The translations under genes were made by a program, and so were the position numbers. The notes under the pieces were generated by a model. That model was not told the DNA's origin and searched no databases. It saw nothing but the letters and a program-made list of their open reading frames with translations. A stretch of DNA of 64,000 nt, taken from NCBI RefSeq assembly GCF_010668805.1, contig NZ_WUFT01000005.1:186001-250000 (forward strand), written 5' to 3'. This stretch comes from Rhizobium phaseoli (lineage in GTDB: Bacteria; Pseudomonadota; Alphaproteobacteria; Rhizobiales; Rhizobiaceae). Positions 1-9,244 of the stretch are shown in pieces (position 1 is the first letter of the stretch; the number at the start of each line of letters is the position of its first letter).

Positions 1-929
1 ATGTGGTCGCCCTTGCGCGAAATCCCTGAAATCGCGGCGATGTGGCCCTCATTCTCACCCTTGAGCCGCAGCACATGCATCTGCAGCCCGAAATATTGCC
101 TGTCGTCATCCCGCTTGTCGATGAGACCGTGCAAAAAGGCCTGCGTCTCCTTGTCGGCGAAGACGTCGGGCAGGCCGAGGCTGGCGAAGCGGGCGCTCTT
201 CAGGCGGAAGAAGATATCGAGCAGACGGTGCTGTTCTCTAGATGTCTCGGGGACAACGTATTCGACGCCGCCAGCCGCCTCGAGACGTTTCGACTGAACA
301 CGGAATTTCTTGCGCCGGTTCTTGGCGTTGAGCTGCTTCAGCGTCTCCTCGAAAGCGGGCAACAACGGCAGCTGATACGCATGATTCTGGTTCTGCACCA
401 TCGGCAGCCCCGCAAGCGGAGTCTGTCGCCCGCGCCATTCGAACGGAATGTTCTGCAACAGCAGCAGATCGGCTCGACCCCTGAGCGCCTGTTGAAGCTG
501 GCCGGCAAATTTGCTGGGATCGATGGTCCCGCCGGCCTCTGCAAAGCTCTCGGAGAACAGGCCGGTATTGATATTGCTGTGTTCGGCGGCGATGAACTTC
601 GCGGTCGCAAGCCCTCGCGACTTGACGATTTCAACCGGCAGAATGAATGCCGTCTGACCGGCATAAGTGGCTTTGAGGATCGCCAGTGGCCGCTGAAAGG
701 CGCTCACCCAGGCGGCACACCAGTCATAGCTCTGATGGAGTGACTGGAGGTTATCGCGCTCCAGCGCCCGCCAGTCATCCTCCAACGGCTGCATTGCGTC
801 GAAGACTTCGATATCGACTTCGGCCATGGCGAGTTTCGTGCTCAGCTGGCGCAGGCGCGAAATGGCCGTTTCGGCCAGCGTCCCGTCCTCCGACGGCTGT
901 TCATGAACATCGAGCTTTTGCGTCTGCAC
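1..929 (-). CDS. CelD-like acetyltransferase (GNAT/FemAB fold), 3' end outside window
   Basis: The leftward reading frame is open from a GTG at 929 to the window edge (309 codons and no stop), so the C-terminus is missing. GGAG lies 6 bases before the GTG and an in-frame TGA lies just upstream, which fixes the start. The protein resembles the family annotated as cellulose biosynthesis protein CelD or GNAT N-acetyltransferase (Acetyltransf_6). It has an N-terminal part with HQSYDWCAAW, a basic KNRRKKFRVQSKRL segment, then FRLKSARFASLGLPDVF, all typical of these soluble acyl-transfer proteins often linked to exopolysaccharide. It is followed leftward by unknown sequence. The substrate cannot be deduced. 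I am fairly sure of the coding call and moderately sure of the family. Confidence 0.75.
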   Translation of the reverse strand, partial: MQTQKLDVHEQPSEDGTLAETAISRLRQLSTKLAMAEVDIEVFDAMQPLEDDWRALERDNLQSLHQSYDWCAAWVSAFQRPLAILKATYAGQTAFILPVEIVKSRGLATAKFIAAEHSNINTGLFSESFAEAGGTIDPSKFAGQLQQALRGRADLLLLQNIPFEWRGRQTPLAGLPMVQNQNHAYQLPLLPAFEETLKQLNAKNRRKKFRVQSKRLEAAGGVEYVVPETSREQHRLLDIFFRLKSARFASLGLPDVFADKETQAFLHGLIDKRDDDRQYFGLQMHVLRLKGENEGHIAAISGISRKGDH

Positions 930-1047
930 GGTTTTCTCCGGTCAAGAATGCTGAACGGGAAGGTAGGTATGCAGGACGTATATTTGGTTTACTCGCACGC
1001 GATAGGCGAGGTTTTCCGCCGATCACGGTTATTCGGCCGTTAATGGC

Positions 1048-1257
1048 CTATTGCTGCGGCGGTCCGGCCATCCATTTGATGATCACCATCGCCGGCAAGA
1101 CCCAGAGCAGGCCGGTGAGCAGGAAATAAAGCAGGTGTCCCCACCAGGGCGCGTCGCCGAGCGTTGCCACCGCGATTGTGTTCGCCACCAGCGCATAGGC
1201 CAGCACGAGCACGATGATGAGGATCGTGCCGATGAATTTGCGGAGGCGGATGGGCAT
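1048..1257 (-). CDS. DUF2842 small membrane protein
   Basis: A 69-residue protein with a basic N-terminus (MPIRLRKF) and two predicted membrane helices, about residues 8-28 and 40-62, ending KWMAGPPQQ. Length and pattern match the DUF2842 family of alphaproteobacterial inner-membrane proteins of unknown function. I chose ATG 1257; a TTG one codon upstream is also open. It is divergent from ctaA, and its position next to heme A synthase may reflect a shared promoter region. No catalytic residues are visible. Confidence 0.75.
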   Translation of the reverse strand: MPIRLRKFIGTILIIVLVLAYALVANTIAVATLGDAPWWGHLLYFLLTGLLWVLPAMVIIKWMAGPPQQ

Positions 1258-1373
1258 CAATTATCTCTCGGCAGGGACAGGTCGAAACCGGCGCGACGGC
1301 ATGCCGCAAAGGTTCGGGGCTTGTTTTGCATGAGCCGGTGGGGCAAATCAACTGCCGGATAGAAGGAGACATC

Positions 1374-2477
1374 ATGGCTGTCGCAAACCCGACCACGGAA
1401 CAGGCGATCCTGAGCGAAGTGCGCAAACAGGATCGCGACCGCCGCGCCTTGCGCTTCTGGCTTGGTTTCGTGCTTTTGGCGCTCTTCTGTCTCGTGCTCG
1501 TCGGCGGCGCCACGCGGCTGACCAATTCCGGCCTGTCGATCACCGAGTGGAAGCCGATCCACGGCGTCATCCCGCCGCTGTCGGCTGCCGAATGGGAGGA
1601 GGAATTTCGCCTCTACCAGCGCATTCCCGAGTTTCAGCAGTTGAACAGCTCGATGACCGTCGACGAGTTCAAGGGCATTTTCTGGTGGGAATGGGCGCAC
1701 CGGCTGATTGCCCGCGGCATCGGTGTGATCTTCGCGCTGCCGCTCATCTTTTTCTGGCTGACGGGACGGATCGAAAAGCGTCTGCGCTGGCCGCTTGTCG
1801 GCATCCTTGCGCTTGGCGGCCTGCAGGGTTTTATCGGCTGGTGGATGGTGTCGTCTGGCCTGTCCGTCCGCACCGACGTCAGCCAGTACAGGCTGGCGAC
1901 GCATCTCGTCATGGCCTGCCTGATCTTTGCCGGCTGCATGTGGATCATGCGCGGGCTTTCCAGACATTCCAATGATCCGGCGCCGGCGCGAAGCTCGCGC
2001 GGTTTTGCCGCCGCGATCGCCATTTTCGCACTGTTCCAGATCTATCTCGGCGCGCTGGTGGCGGGGCTCGACGCCGGTTTTTCCTACAATACCTGGCCGC
2101 TGATGGATGGCGCCGTCATCCCGTCGGATCTGTTGATCCAGCAGCCCTTCTGGATCAATGCCTTCGAGAACCCGAAGACGGTGCAGTTCATCCACCGCAT
2201 CGGCGCCTATACGCTCTTCGCATTGACCTTGATCAACATGGTGATCGCGCTGCGCGCCGCATCATGGACCACCCATGCCCGCCGCGCCGTCGTGCTCTTT
2301 GCGCTGGTGACGCTACAGGCCACGATCGGCATCGCCACCCTGTTGATGCAGGTGCCGCTTCACTGGGGCCTGCTGCATCAGGCCGGCGCCCTGGTGGTTT
2401 TCGGTTTCGCCGTCGCCAACTGGCGTGGTTTTTACGGCGAATATCCGCCCGCGACGGCAATCGCGGAACACGACTGA
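1374..2477 (+). CDS. ctaA: Heme A synthase (COX15/CtaA type 2)
   Basis: A 367-residue integral membrane protein that oxidises the C8 methyl of heme O to give heme A for aa3-type cytochrome oxidase. Eight membrane helices can be traced. The four family histidines are present: H109 (in [11 protein letters not shown]), H177 (ATHLVMA), H274 (FIHRIGAY) and H335 (LLHQAGA), with the two-pair spacing of CtaA proteins. The loop [14 protein letters not shown] is characteristic of the proteobacterial/mitochondrial COX15 subgroup. I chose ATG 1374 because AGAAGGAG stands 5-12 bases ahead; the in-frame ATG at 1326 lacks such a site. It is monocistronic by spacing, with a tail-to-tail neighbour at 2496. 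Confidence 0.95.
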   Translation: MAVANPTTEQAILSEVRKQDRDRRALRFWLGFVLLALFCLVLVGGATRLTNSGLSITEWKPIHGVIPPLSAAEWEEEFRLYQRIPEFQQLNSSMTVDEFKGIFWWEWAHRLIARGIGVIFALPLIFFWLTGRIEKRLRWPLVGILALGGLQGFIGWWMVSSGLSVRTDVSQYRLATHLVMACLIFAGCMWIMRGLSRHSNDPAPARSSRGFAAAIAIFALFQIYLGALVAGLDAGFSYNTWPLMDGAVIPSDLLIQQPFWINAFENPKTVQFIHRIGAYTLFALTLINMVIALRAASWTTHARRAVVLFALVTLQATIGIATLLMQVPLHWGLLHQAGALVVFGFAVANWRGFYGEYPPATAIAEHD

Positions 2478-2495
2478 AGCCGTAGCGTCAGGCGT

Positions 2496-3287
2496 TTAAC
2501 GCAGCACGCCATCGAGCAGTGGCATGCCGATGATCGCGGCGGCGGCGATCAGGATATAGCAGGCGATGCGGAAGGTCCGCTCCTCGGCGAGCCCGAACAG
2601 TTTCGAGCCGCAGTAGAGCCCGACCGCATAACTCGGCAGGATGACGGCGGTCAGTGCGAAGACGGCGGGCACGAACAGTCCGCCGATATAATAGCTGATG
2701 GCACTGAAGACGGACGAGATCGAGAAATAGAGAACGACATTCGCCCTGACGCGGGCGAAGTCGCTCTTGCCGCCAAGCCAGTAGGCGACGACAGGCGGCC
2801 CGCCAAGCTGCGCGGCGCCGCTGAAAAGCCCGGCGATCAGGCCGATGCCGCTGCTGAGCGGTGCCGAAGGCGCGCCGTGGTAGCGCCATCCCGATGCGAG
2901 AAGCGCGAGCAAAGCGATGGCGATGATGGTGATGCTCCAGCGCAGCAGCATCGGGTCGAGCAGCGCCAGCATCGCCGTGCCGGCCGGTACGCCGAGGGCC
3001 GCACCCGCCGCCATGACGAAGACCTCGGGTCGGTTGGCGCCACGCCACGCGGGCGGGATCATCCCGACTGTCGCGATGCCGTCGATGACCAGCAGGATCG
3101 GCGAAACCAGCTTCGGCCCGACGATCGCGCCGGCGAGCGGAATGAAGATCAATGCGGCGCCGAAGCCCGAAAAGCCGCGGGCGAGACCGGCGACGAACGC
3201 GAACGCCATCAGCGCATAGATGCCATGGTCGGGCAGGGCGGCGGCAAACCATGCATGCACGCCGGCGATGAGCACTTCGAGCGTCAT
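2496..3287 (-). CDS. Sulfite exporter TauE/SafE family permease
   Basis: A 263-residue protein with about eight hydrophobic helices in two repeats. The first repeat carries ARGFSGFGAALIFIPLAG, the usual TauE/SafE (DUF81) signature, and a similar stretch recurs near residue 190. Members move sulfur-containing or organic anions across the inner membrane; the actual substrate is unknown here. The start ATG lies 4 bases after the argC stop, so it is probably the last gene of a speB-argC-tauE transcription unit, although a functional link to arginine synthesis is not obvious. Confidence 0.85.
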   Translation of the reverse strand: MTLEVLIAGVHAWFAAALPDHGIYALMAFAFVAGLARGFSGFGAALIFIPLAGAIVGPKLVSPILLVIDGIATVGMIPPAWRGANRPEVFVMAAGAALGVPAGTAMLALLDPMLLRWSITIIAIALLALLASGWRYHGAPSAPLSSGIGLIAGLFSGAAQLGGPPVVAYWLGGKSDFARVRANVVLYFSISSVFSAISYYIGGLFVPAVFALTAVILPSYAVGLYCGSKLFGLAEERTFRIACYILIAAAAIIGMPLLDGVLR

Positions 3288-3291
3288 GAGG

Positions 3292-4224
3292 TCAGGAGGC
3301 GAGCATCAGGTCCATGTTCTGCACGGCAGCACCCGAGGCGCCCTTGCCGAGATTGTCGAGCAGCGCCACCAGATTGACTTGCGAAGTGCCCGGCGTGCCG
3401 AAGACGAAGAGCTTCATCGTGTCCTTGCCTTCGAGCTCGACGGCGTTGATGCGGGGCAGGGCCTTGCTTTCGACGAGCGGCACGACGGTGACGATATCCT
3501 GGCCGGCATAATGGGCGACGAGGGCTGCATGGATGCTCTCCATCGTCGTGCCTTCGGCGAGGTCGCCGAGATGCAGCGGCACCTGGACGATCATGCCCTG
3601 TGCGAACTTGCCGACCGACGGCGAGAAGATCGGCGCGCGGTCGAGCAGGCCGTGCACGGTCATTTCAGGCACATGTTTGTGGGTCAGCGGTAGGCCGTAG
3701 AGGAAATGCGGTGCGGTGATCGCATCCGGGTGATCCGGGTTTTCCATCTGCGCGATCATCTGCTTGCCGCCGCCGGTATAGCCGGAGACCGCGTTGACCG
3801 TCACCGGATAACCGTCCGGCAGGACGCCGGCGGCACGCAGCGGCCGAATGAGGCCGATCGCGCCCGTGGGGTAGCAGCCGGGATTGGCGACAAAACGCGC
3901 CGCCTTGATCCTGTCGGCCTGCGCGCTGTCCATTTCGGCAAAGCCATAGGCCCAGCCGGAATTGACGCGGAAGGCGGTCGAGGTGTCGATGACGCGGACG
4001 TTATTGTTGGCGGAAACCATCTGAACCGCTTCCTTGGACGCGTCGTCAGGCAGGCAGAGAATGGCGATATCGGCGCTGTTCAGCATGTCCTCGCGCATGG
4101 CGGCGTTGCGCCGCTCGGCCTCTGGAATGGACAGAAGCTCGACATCGCGGCGGCCAGCCATGCGCGTGCGGATCTGCAGACCCGTCGTGCCGTGTTCGCC
4201 GTCGATGAAGATTTTCGGTGCCAT
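3292..4224 (-). CDS. argC: N-acetyl-gamma-glutamyl-phosphate reductase
   Basis: A 310-residue enzyme that reduces N-acetylglutamyl-5-phosphate with NADPH to the semialdehyde, the third step of arginine synthesis. It belongs to the shorter type 2 (AgrC_2) group of about 310 residues. Visible features are the NADP loop [12 protein letters not shown] at residues 7-18, catalytic C117 in [12 protein letters not shown], and H184 in [11 protein letters not shown] 4224 follows an AGG site; a TTG 6 codons upstream is the alternative. It sits 58 bases after speB, a pairing that makes sense because both act in arginine/polyamine nitrogen metabolism. Confidence 0.95.
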   Translation of the reverse strand: MAPKIFIDGEHGTTGLQIRTRMAGRRDVELLSIPEAERRNAAMREDMLNSADIAILCLPDDASKEAVQMVSANNNVRVIDTSTAFRVNSGWAYGFAEMDSAQADRIKAARFVANPGCYPTGAIGLIRPLRAAGVLPDGYPVTVNAVSGYTGGGKQMIAQMENPDHPDAITAPHFLYGLPLTHKHVPEMTVHGLLDRAPIFSPSVGKFAQGMIVQVPLHLGDLAEGTTMESIHAALVAHYAGQDIVTVVPLVESKALPRINAVELEGKDTMKLFVFGTPGTSQVNLVALLDNLGKGASGAAVQNMDLMLAS

Positions 4225-4282
4225 GTTAACCTGCGCTTTCAATGGGTTCAGAAGGTTTCCGGATTCACTTTAGGATGATAGG

Positions 4283-5245
4283 TCAGCCTTGTGACACGGC
4301 GATGGCGCGTCTTTCGGCATGAAGCCCCAGCATATACATCGCCACCGTTGCCCCCGCAATGGCGGTGATATCGGCATGGTCGTAGGGCGGCGACACTTCG
4401 ACGACATCGGCGCCGCGAATATCGAGCTGGTGCAGGCGCTGCAGCACCGAGAGGATCTTGGCGCTAGATGGGCCGCCGGCAACCGGCGTGCCGGTGCCCG
4501 GCGCAAAGGCCGGATCGAGGCAATCGATATCGAAGGTGAGATAGGCGGGAGCACCGCGCGTATGCGAGATGATCGCCGAGGCGATGTCGCCGGCACTCAT
4601 TTCCTCGACCTGATGACCGTAAAGAATATTGACGCCGCAATCCTCCGGCGCATGGGTGCGGATGCCGATCTGGATCGAGCGGTCGGGATCGATGATGCCC
4701 TCGCGGACGGCGCGTGCCACGAAGGAACCGTGGTCGATGCGGCGGTCTTCGTCGAACCAGGTGTCCTGGTGGGCATCGAACTGCACAAGCGCGAGCGGCC
4801 CGTGTTTTGCCGCGTGAGCCTTCAGCAGCGGCCAGGTGACGTAGTGGTCGCCGCCGAGCGTCAGCAGGAAGGCGCCGCTGTAGAGGATGACGTTGGCCTG
4901 GCGTTCGATGGCATCAGGCGTATCCTGATGGTTGCCGTAGTCGAGCAGGCAATCGCCGTAGTCGATGACGGCCATCTCGGCGAAGAGATCGCGGTTGAAG
5001 GGGTATTGCGGATCATTGTCGAAGATCGCCGAGGCGCGCCGGATCGCTTGCGGCCCGAAGCGCGTGCCCGGCCTGTTCGAAGTCGCGGCATCGAAGGGAA
5101 TACCCCAGACGGCAACGTCGACGCCGGCGAGCTCCTTGGTGAAGCGGCGGCGCATGAAGGACAGCGCTCCGGCAAAGGTCGGGTCGCTGGCGGCGGAGGT
5201 GAGGCTGGTCGCCGTGAAGGCGTGGTCAATCGATCTGTTCGCCAA
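4283..5245 (-). CDS. speB: Agmatinase / ureohydrolase family protein
   Basis: A 320-residue ureohydrolase that would hydrolyse agmatine (or a related guanidino compound) to putrescine and urea using a binuclear manganese centre. The metal ligands are intact: H134 (LGGDHYVTWP), D157, H159 and D161 (FDAHQDTW), and D239 and D241 (FDIDCLDP). I chose the TTG at 5245 (giving ANRSIDHAF after fMet) because a GGAG motif is 6 bases upstream; an ATG ten codons earlier would place that motif inside the gene. Agmatinase is the usual annotation in rhizobia, but guanidinobutyrase cannot be excluded by sequence alone. Confidence 0.88.
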   Translation of the reverse strand: MANRSIDHAFTATSLTSAASDPTFAGALSFMRRRFTKELAGVDVAVWGIPFDAATSNRPGTRFGPQAIRRASAIFDNDPQYPFNRDLFAEMAVIDYGDCLLDYGNHQDTPDAIERQANVILYSGAFLLTLGGDHYVTWPLLKAHAAKHGPLALVQFDAHQDTWFDEDRRIDHGSFVARAVREGIIDPDRSIQIGIRTHAPEDCGVNILYGHQVEEMSAGDIASAIISHTRGAPAYLTFDIDCLDPAFAPGTGTPVAGGPSSAKILSVLQRLHQLDIRGADVVEVSPPYDHADITAIAGATVAMYMLGLHAERRAIAVSQG

Positions 5246-5439
5246 GTCATGCTCCTTTTTCGGTCGCAAAACCATTGCCGCGTCCGACGCCGGAGTGTCG
5301 GATGGCGGATCTGCGCGAAGGAATTGGCCGATCCGCTCGCGCGCAGAAAGGGGTAGGCGAGGTGCGGACAGATTTCAAGCAATCGTTCGGATGACGGCCG
5401 CTCGTTATCATCGAGCGGCCGTCCTTGCCGGTCTGCCCA

Positions 5440-6624
5440 TCAGGCCGGTTTTCGCAGGGACCACAATCCAGAAAGCGTCGTCAGCGCGGTCACGCAGACA
5501 TAACCCACGAGCGGCCAGGCGCTGTCGCCGCCGAGCAGAAGCACGAACAAGGTTCCGGGAATGCTAACGATGATGCTCTGGACGCAGGAATAGAGCGCGA
5601 CTGCCGTTCCGGCCATGTCGCCAAAGGCCTCAAGCGCGCCGTTGGCGGTGACCGCGGTGGCAAGGACGATACCGATCGCGATGATCCACATCGGCCCGAC
5701 GAAGCTGATGAGGGAGGGCTGCAGAAGCAGCTCGCCAAAGGCAAGCAGCACGGCGCCGAAAAGCAGCATTGCCATGCCTCTGGCAAGGCTGCCTGCAATG
5801 CCCCAGCGCAAGACGAAGCGTTTGGCGAACCGTGCCGTCACGATCATCACCAACGCCACCGTGGCAAAGGCGAAGCTGAAGCCGATGCCTGAGAAACCGG
5901 CTTTACCGATCAGAATACGGGGTGCCGTCGAGAAGAAGACGAAGAAGGCACCCATCGCCGTGCTGAAGCCTGATGTATAGACCCAGAAGGGAAGACTGGT
6001 GAGGATCGGGCGGAGAGCGATCTTGGCTGTGGCGGCGGGGCGGGTTTCATGCCACCGCATGAAGGCGTTGAAAAGGGCGGCAACCGAAAGCAGGCCGATG
6101 GTGAGGAAGATGGCGCGCCAGCCGAAGTGATTGGCGATCAAGGCTCCGGCGATCGGGCCTAATGCGGGCACGAAGGAGAGGATGGAGCCGAGAAGGCCAT
6201 AGATCGTGCTGCTTTCGGGACGCCCGGCGTAGACGTCGCGAACCGTTGCGAAAGTTGCGACCATAAGCGCGGACGCCCCGACTGCCTGCAGCAATCTCAT
6301 GACCACGAAGAGCGGCGCCGAGGAAGAGGCGGCAAGCAGGAAGGATGAAGCGGCAAAGAGTGCTGCGCCTGCAAGCAGGACGGGCCGTCGTCCGACACGA
6401 TCGGAAATCGGGCCGAAGACGATCTGCCCGGCACCGAGCACGAGCATGTAGAGGCTGAGGGTCAGTTGAATAACGGCCGGCGAGGTGCCGAGTGCCGCCG
6501 GCATGACCGGCACAACCGGCAGATAGATATCCATGGCAAGCGAGGCCAGGGTGTCGAAAGGCGCCATCAGCAGCAAGGCTGCCGGCACGGAATAGGTCCA
6601 GCGCTGGATTTTGGAATAAGACAT
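5440..6624 (-). CDS. MFS drug exporter, CmlA/FloR (chloramphenicol/florfenicol) type
   Basis: A 12-helix drug:H+ antiporter of 394 residues. It follows the CmlA/FloR subgroup closely: PAALLLMAPFDTLASLAMDI, the D1 motif with DIYLPVVPVMP, the motif A variant GPISDRVGRRPVLLAG, LLQAVGASALMVATFATVRD, and FSFAFATVALVMIV. These stretches match what I recall of mobile FloR and CmlA better than generic Bcr/CflA exporters. Base composition is like the neighbours, so it looks resident rather than recently acquired. ATG 6624 is preferred; a TTG at 6642 is open. The upstream leader peptide and stem-loops (6662-6763) suggest antibiotic-inducible expression. Confidence 0.88.
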   Translation of the reverse strand: MSYSKIQRWTYSVPAALLLMAPFDTLASLAMDIYLPVVPVMPAALGTSPAVIQLTLSLYMLVLGAGQIVFGPISDRVGRRPVLLAGAALFAASSFLLAASSSAPLFVVMRLLQAVGASALMVATFATVRDVYAGRPESSTIYGLLGSILSFVPALGPIAGALIANHFGWRAIFLTIGLLSVAALFNAFMRWHETRPAATAKIALRPILTSLPFWVYTSGFSTAMGAFFVFFSTAPRILIGKAGFSGIGFSFAFATVALVMIVTARFAKRFVLRWGIAGSLARGMAMLLFGAVLLAFGELLLQPSLISFVGPMWIIAIGIVLATAVTANGALEAFGDMAGTAVALYSCVQSIIVSIPGTLFVLLLGGDSAWPLVGYVCVTALTTLSGLWSLRKPA

Positions 6625-6661
6625 GGGAAAGAACCCGCTCAAATGATTTCATTCGGCGGCG

Positions 6662-6730
6662 GTCTGTCTCTTCATCAGTAACTGATTTGGCCGGACAGAC
6701 GCCGCAACAACAGGGCAGAGTTGTTGCGGC
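6662..6730 (-). promoter_or_regulatory. Two consecutive stem-loops in the exporter mRNA leader (candidate attenuator)
   Basis: Read leftward, an 11-bp stem (arms 6720-6730 and 6701-6711, GCCGCAACAAC with its complement, 8-base loop) starts directly after the stop codon of the leader ORF. A second stem follows without a gap (7 bp, arms 6694-6700 and 6662-6668), with an inner ATCAGT/ACTGAT dyad. The exporter ATG lies 37 bases beyond. Ribosome stalling on the leader would melt the first stem. The exporter ribosome site is not inside either simple stem, so the switch would need an alternative pairing or transcriptional polarity. Confidence 0.6.
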
Positions 6731-6760
6731 CTATTTGTCTGCGGATTTGGTTGTTCCCAT
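6731..6760 (-). CDS. Nine-codon leader peptide of the CmlA/FloR-like exporter
   Basis: The ORF reads MGTTKSADK followed by TAG. AGGGG stands 6 bases before the ATG at 6760; another ATG lies one codon upstream at 6763. From memory, the leader of the transposon-borne cmlA gene, where chloramphenicol stalls the ribosome near codon 8, is MSTSKNADK. The two have the same length and agree at six of nine positions, including the final ADK. The stop codon abuts the first stem of the attenuator. This is far too short for statistical gene calling; support comes from the match, the ribosome site and the placement. Confidence 0.7.
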   Translation of the reverse strand: MGTTKSADK

Positions 6761-7005
6761 CATGCGCCCCTGACTGCTGCTCCCCTCATTCCCGAAGCCC
6801 TTTTGCCCATAACTAGCAGCGTAGACAAGGCTCGGCAACTGAGCGCCCTTCCTCCTGCGCCAATGATCCGGATAAAAGCGGTGGTTTAGTCAAATTTTTT
6901 CTAAAAGTAATACTTGCAGAAAATTCCGCGACTGCCTATGCAATGCCGGGTTGCAGATTCGCTCCGTATCGCCGTCAAAACTTTATATTTTTGGGAATAT
7001 TTTAA

Positions 7006-8982
7006 GTGATTTACCGAAGAGAGATTGACGGCCTGCGGGCGGCCGCGGTGGTGCCCGTCATTCTGTTTCATGCAGGCTTCAGTTTCTTCAGCGGCGGCTT
7101 CATCGGTGTCGACGTCTTCTTCGTGATCAGCGGCTTTTTGATCACCTCGATCCTCCTTGAGGAGATGCGCAACGGCACCTTCTCGCTGGCGGCATTCTAT
7201 GAGCGCCGCGCCCGCCGGCTCCTGCCGGCCTTGTTTCTCGTCGTCCTGTGCTGTCTGCCCTTCGCCTGGCTGTGGGTCATGCCGGAGGAGTTTCGCGCTT
7301 TCTCCGACAGCTTGATCGCCACCAGTCTTTCCGGCGCCAATTTCCTGTTCTGGTTCAAGAGCGGCTATTTCGCGCCGGAGGCCGGAGAGGTGCCGCTGCT
7401 CCACATCTGGAGCCTGGCCGTCGAAGAGCAATATTACATGTTCTTTCCGCTGCTCGTCATGGCCATGTGGAAGCGCAGGCCGAACTGGCTCCTTGCAGTC
7501 CTGGTTGCGATTGCCTGTACCAGCCTTGCCTACAGCGAGTGGGGGTCGCGCGTCTTTCCCTCGGCCAATTTTTATTTCCTGCCCTCGCGGGCCTGGGAGT
7601 TTCTGGCTGGATCGATCTGCAGCTTCATGCAGTTGAAGGCGCGGAAGCGCGGCAACGATCCGTTGTCCCTCCTTGGGTTTGGCATGATCGCCTTCTCCGT
7701 CTTCTGTTTCGACGAAACCTCGCCCATTCCCTCCACGCTCGCCCTGGTTCCCGTGGTGGGCGCGATGCTCGTGCTGCTCTATGCACGACAGGGAACTTGG
7801 GTGGCGGCACTGCTTTCGACCCGCGTCTTCACCATCATCGGGCAGATCAGCTACAGCGCCTATCTCTGGCACCAGCCGCTTTTTGCCTTTGCGCGTATTC
7901 GCAGCATCGATCCGCCCACGCTTACCGTGATGGGCGCTCTCACCTGTCTTTCTCTGGTGCTCGCTTATGTCTCGTGGCGTTTCGTCGAGCAGCCGTTCCG
8001 CAGGGGCGAGCGCCGATTGCTGCCGTCCGCGCGCAGCCTGGTCGCATCGGTATCGCTAGTACTTGCCGCCTTCATCGCCTTCGGCATCTATGGCCACGAT
8101 ACGCGCGGTATTCCATGGCGTCTGCCGGCGCCAATCCAGGAATTCATGGCGGACAATGATTGGAGCAAGACCTGCCTTCTCGAAGGCTCGTCGGGTTGGG
8201 ATGCGATGCCAATTAAGGACTGCATATTCAACGGCAACCACCCACAGACTTACGCAATCCTCGGTGATTCCCTGGCATCGTCGCTGACGCCGGCGTTGGC
8301 CACGCGCCTGGACGGCATGAATATCGGCTTGCAGCAGATCACACACAGCTTCTGTGCGCCGGTCGCCGAGGTCTCGATGGTCCCCCACCAGGCGCGTGAC
8401 TGCGGTGTCTTCAACGCTGCGGCGATCGACTATCTCGTCAAGAGCAAGGTGAACACGGTCGTTCTCGCCGCTTCCTGGAAGATCTTTTTCGAACAATCGC
8501 GCTACATGTTCAAGGGCGAGGAAGTCGCGACATCAGACGTAAGTCAGAGGCTAAGGGAAGCTTTCGAAAAAACCGTCGGCGCGCTGACATCTGCCGGCAT
8601 CCGCGTCGTTATCGTCTATCCACATCCGCGCGGTGACACGGAGATCGCAGCCAAGGTGGCGAAACTGATGCACAAGGGTACGGCAGCGCCGACGATCACG
8701 ATCGCCCAGGATGAATTTATCCAGCAATCGTCGCCCGCCTACGCTTTTCTCGACGATCCCAAAGATAGGCATGTCCTGCGCGTCGATCCGGCCAAGATTT
8801 TCTGCGGGATAGAGACTGGGCGATGCGACCTGGCACGGGAAGGCAAGGCGTTCATTTCCGACAAGGTGCATTTCACCCCGACAGGTGCGGAAGCCGTCGC
8901 CGACGAAATCCTGGTCGCTCTCAGGCGAGACGACGTGGCGGATGGCAACGGCGTAGCCGCTCTCTCTTCTGGCGGCTTCTAA
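7006..8982 (+). CDS. Membrane acyltransferase 3 fused to a periplasmic SGNH domain (OafB-like)
   Basis: A 658-residue protein. Residues 1-350 form the acyltransferase-3 domain with about ten helices, the family histidine in VILFHAGFSFF, and GGFIGVDVFFVISGFLIT. Helix 11 near 345-365 leads to a C-terminal SGNH hydrolase-like domain (about 375-640) with the GDS motif at about 420 (AILGDSLASS) and the terminal catalytic pair in DKVHFTPTG near 620. Such fusions O-acetylate LPS O-antigen, exopolysaccharide or peptidoglycan precursors. The start is GTG 7006, since TAA precedes it immediately in frame. The approximately 100 bases upstream are AT-rich. The glycan substrate is unknown. Confidence 0.88.
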   Translation: MIYRREIDGLRAAAVVPVILFHAGFSFFSGGFIGVDVFFVISGFLITSILLEEMRNGTFSLAAFYERRARRLLPALFLVVLCCLPFAWLWVMPEEFRAFSDSLIATSLSGANFLFWFKSGYFAPEAGEVPLLHIWSLAVEEQYYMFFPLLVMAMWKRRPNWLLAVLVAIACTSLAYSEWGSRVFPSANFYFLPSRAWEFLAGSICSFMQLKARKRGNDPLSLLGFGMIAFSVFCFDETSPIPSTLALVPVVGAMLVLLYARQGTWVAALLSTRVFTIIGQISYSAYLWHQPLFAFARIRSIDPPTLTVMGALTCLSLVLAYVSWRFVEQPFRRGERRLLPSARSLVASVSLVLAAFIAFGIYGHDTRGIPWRLPAPIQEFMADNDWSKTCLLEGSSGWDAMPIKDCIFNGNHPQTYAILGDSLASSLTPALATRLDGMNIGLQQITHSFCAPVAEVSMVPHQARDCGVFNAAAIDYLVKSKVNTVVLAASWKIFFEQSRYMFKGEEVATSDVSQRLREAFEKTVGALTSAGIRVVIVYPHPRGDTEIAAKVAKLMHKGTAAPTITIAQDEFIQQSSPAYAFLDDPKDRHVLRVDPAKIFCGIETGRCDLAREGKAFISDKVHFTPTGAEAVADEILVALRRDDVADGNGVAALSSGGF

Positions 8983-9081
8983 TGCATTTCGCCCCGGAAC
9001 TGAGCAGTGTTCTGGGCTAGCCACATGCATAAAACAAAGAACTGAAGCGCGTCGCAATCATTCGGATTCGCTGCTTCTGGA
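8981..9081 (+). repeat. RIME-like two-palindrome intergenic repeat, copy A
   Basis: The first palindrome runs from ATGCATTTCGCCC to GCCACATGCAT, then a spacer AAAACAAAGAACT, and a second palindrome starting GAAGCGCGTCGCAATC. The same two-part design recurs near 34.3, 36.1, 36.9 and 58.0 kb. It matches the rhizobial intergenic mosaic element RIME1 as I remember it, but this copy is the most degenerate of the full-length ones. Confidence 0.6.
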
Positions 9082-9193
9082 TTGTTTTACGCGCGCCGTC
9101 ACCGCAGAACAGTTTTGCGCAAGATTCTTTTGGGTCTCAAGCGATGCGCAGCGCGACAGTGGTTCTGACTTTTTTCAAAAGTCGATTGCACAA

Positions 9194-9220
9194 CAAAAAA
9201 GGCCGGGTTTCCCCGGCCTT
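9194..9220 (-). terminator. Rho-independent terminator of rplM-rpsI
   Basis: Leftward reading gives a 7-bp GC stem (GGCCGGG / CCCGGCC, arms 9212-9218 and 9201-9207, 4-base loop) followed by six T residues. It lies 25 bases after the rpsI stop. Confidence 0.9.
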
Positions 9221-9244
9221 CGTAATTCCGTCTGTCCGAAGCGA

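Noticed and set aside
1..743. Rightward frames at 1-297 and 42-743
   Set aside because: They are antisense to the CelD-like gene, whose leftward frame has a ribosome site and protein-family similarity.
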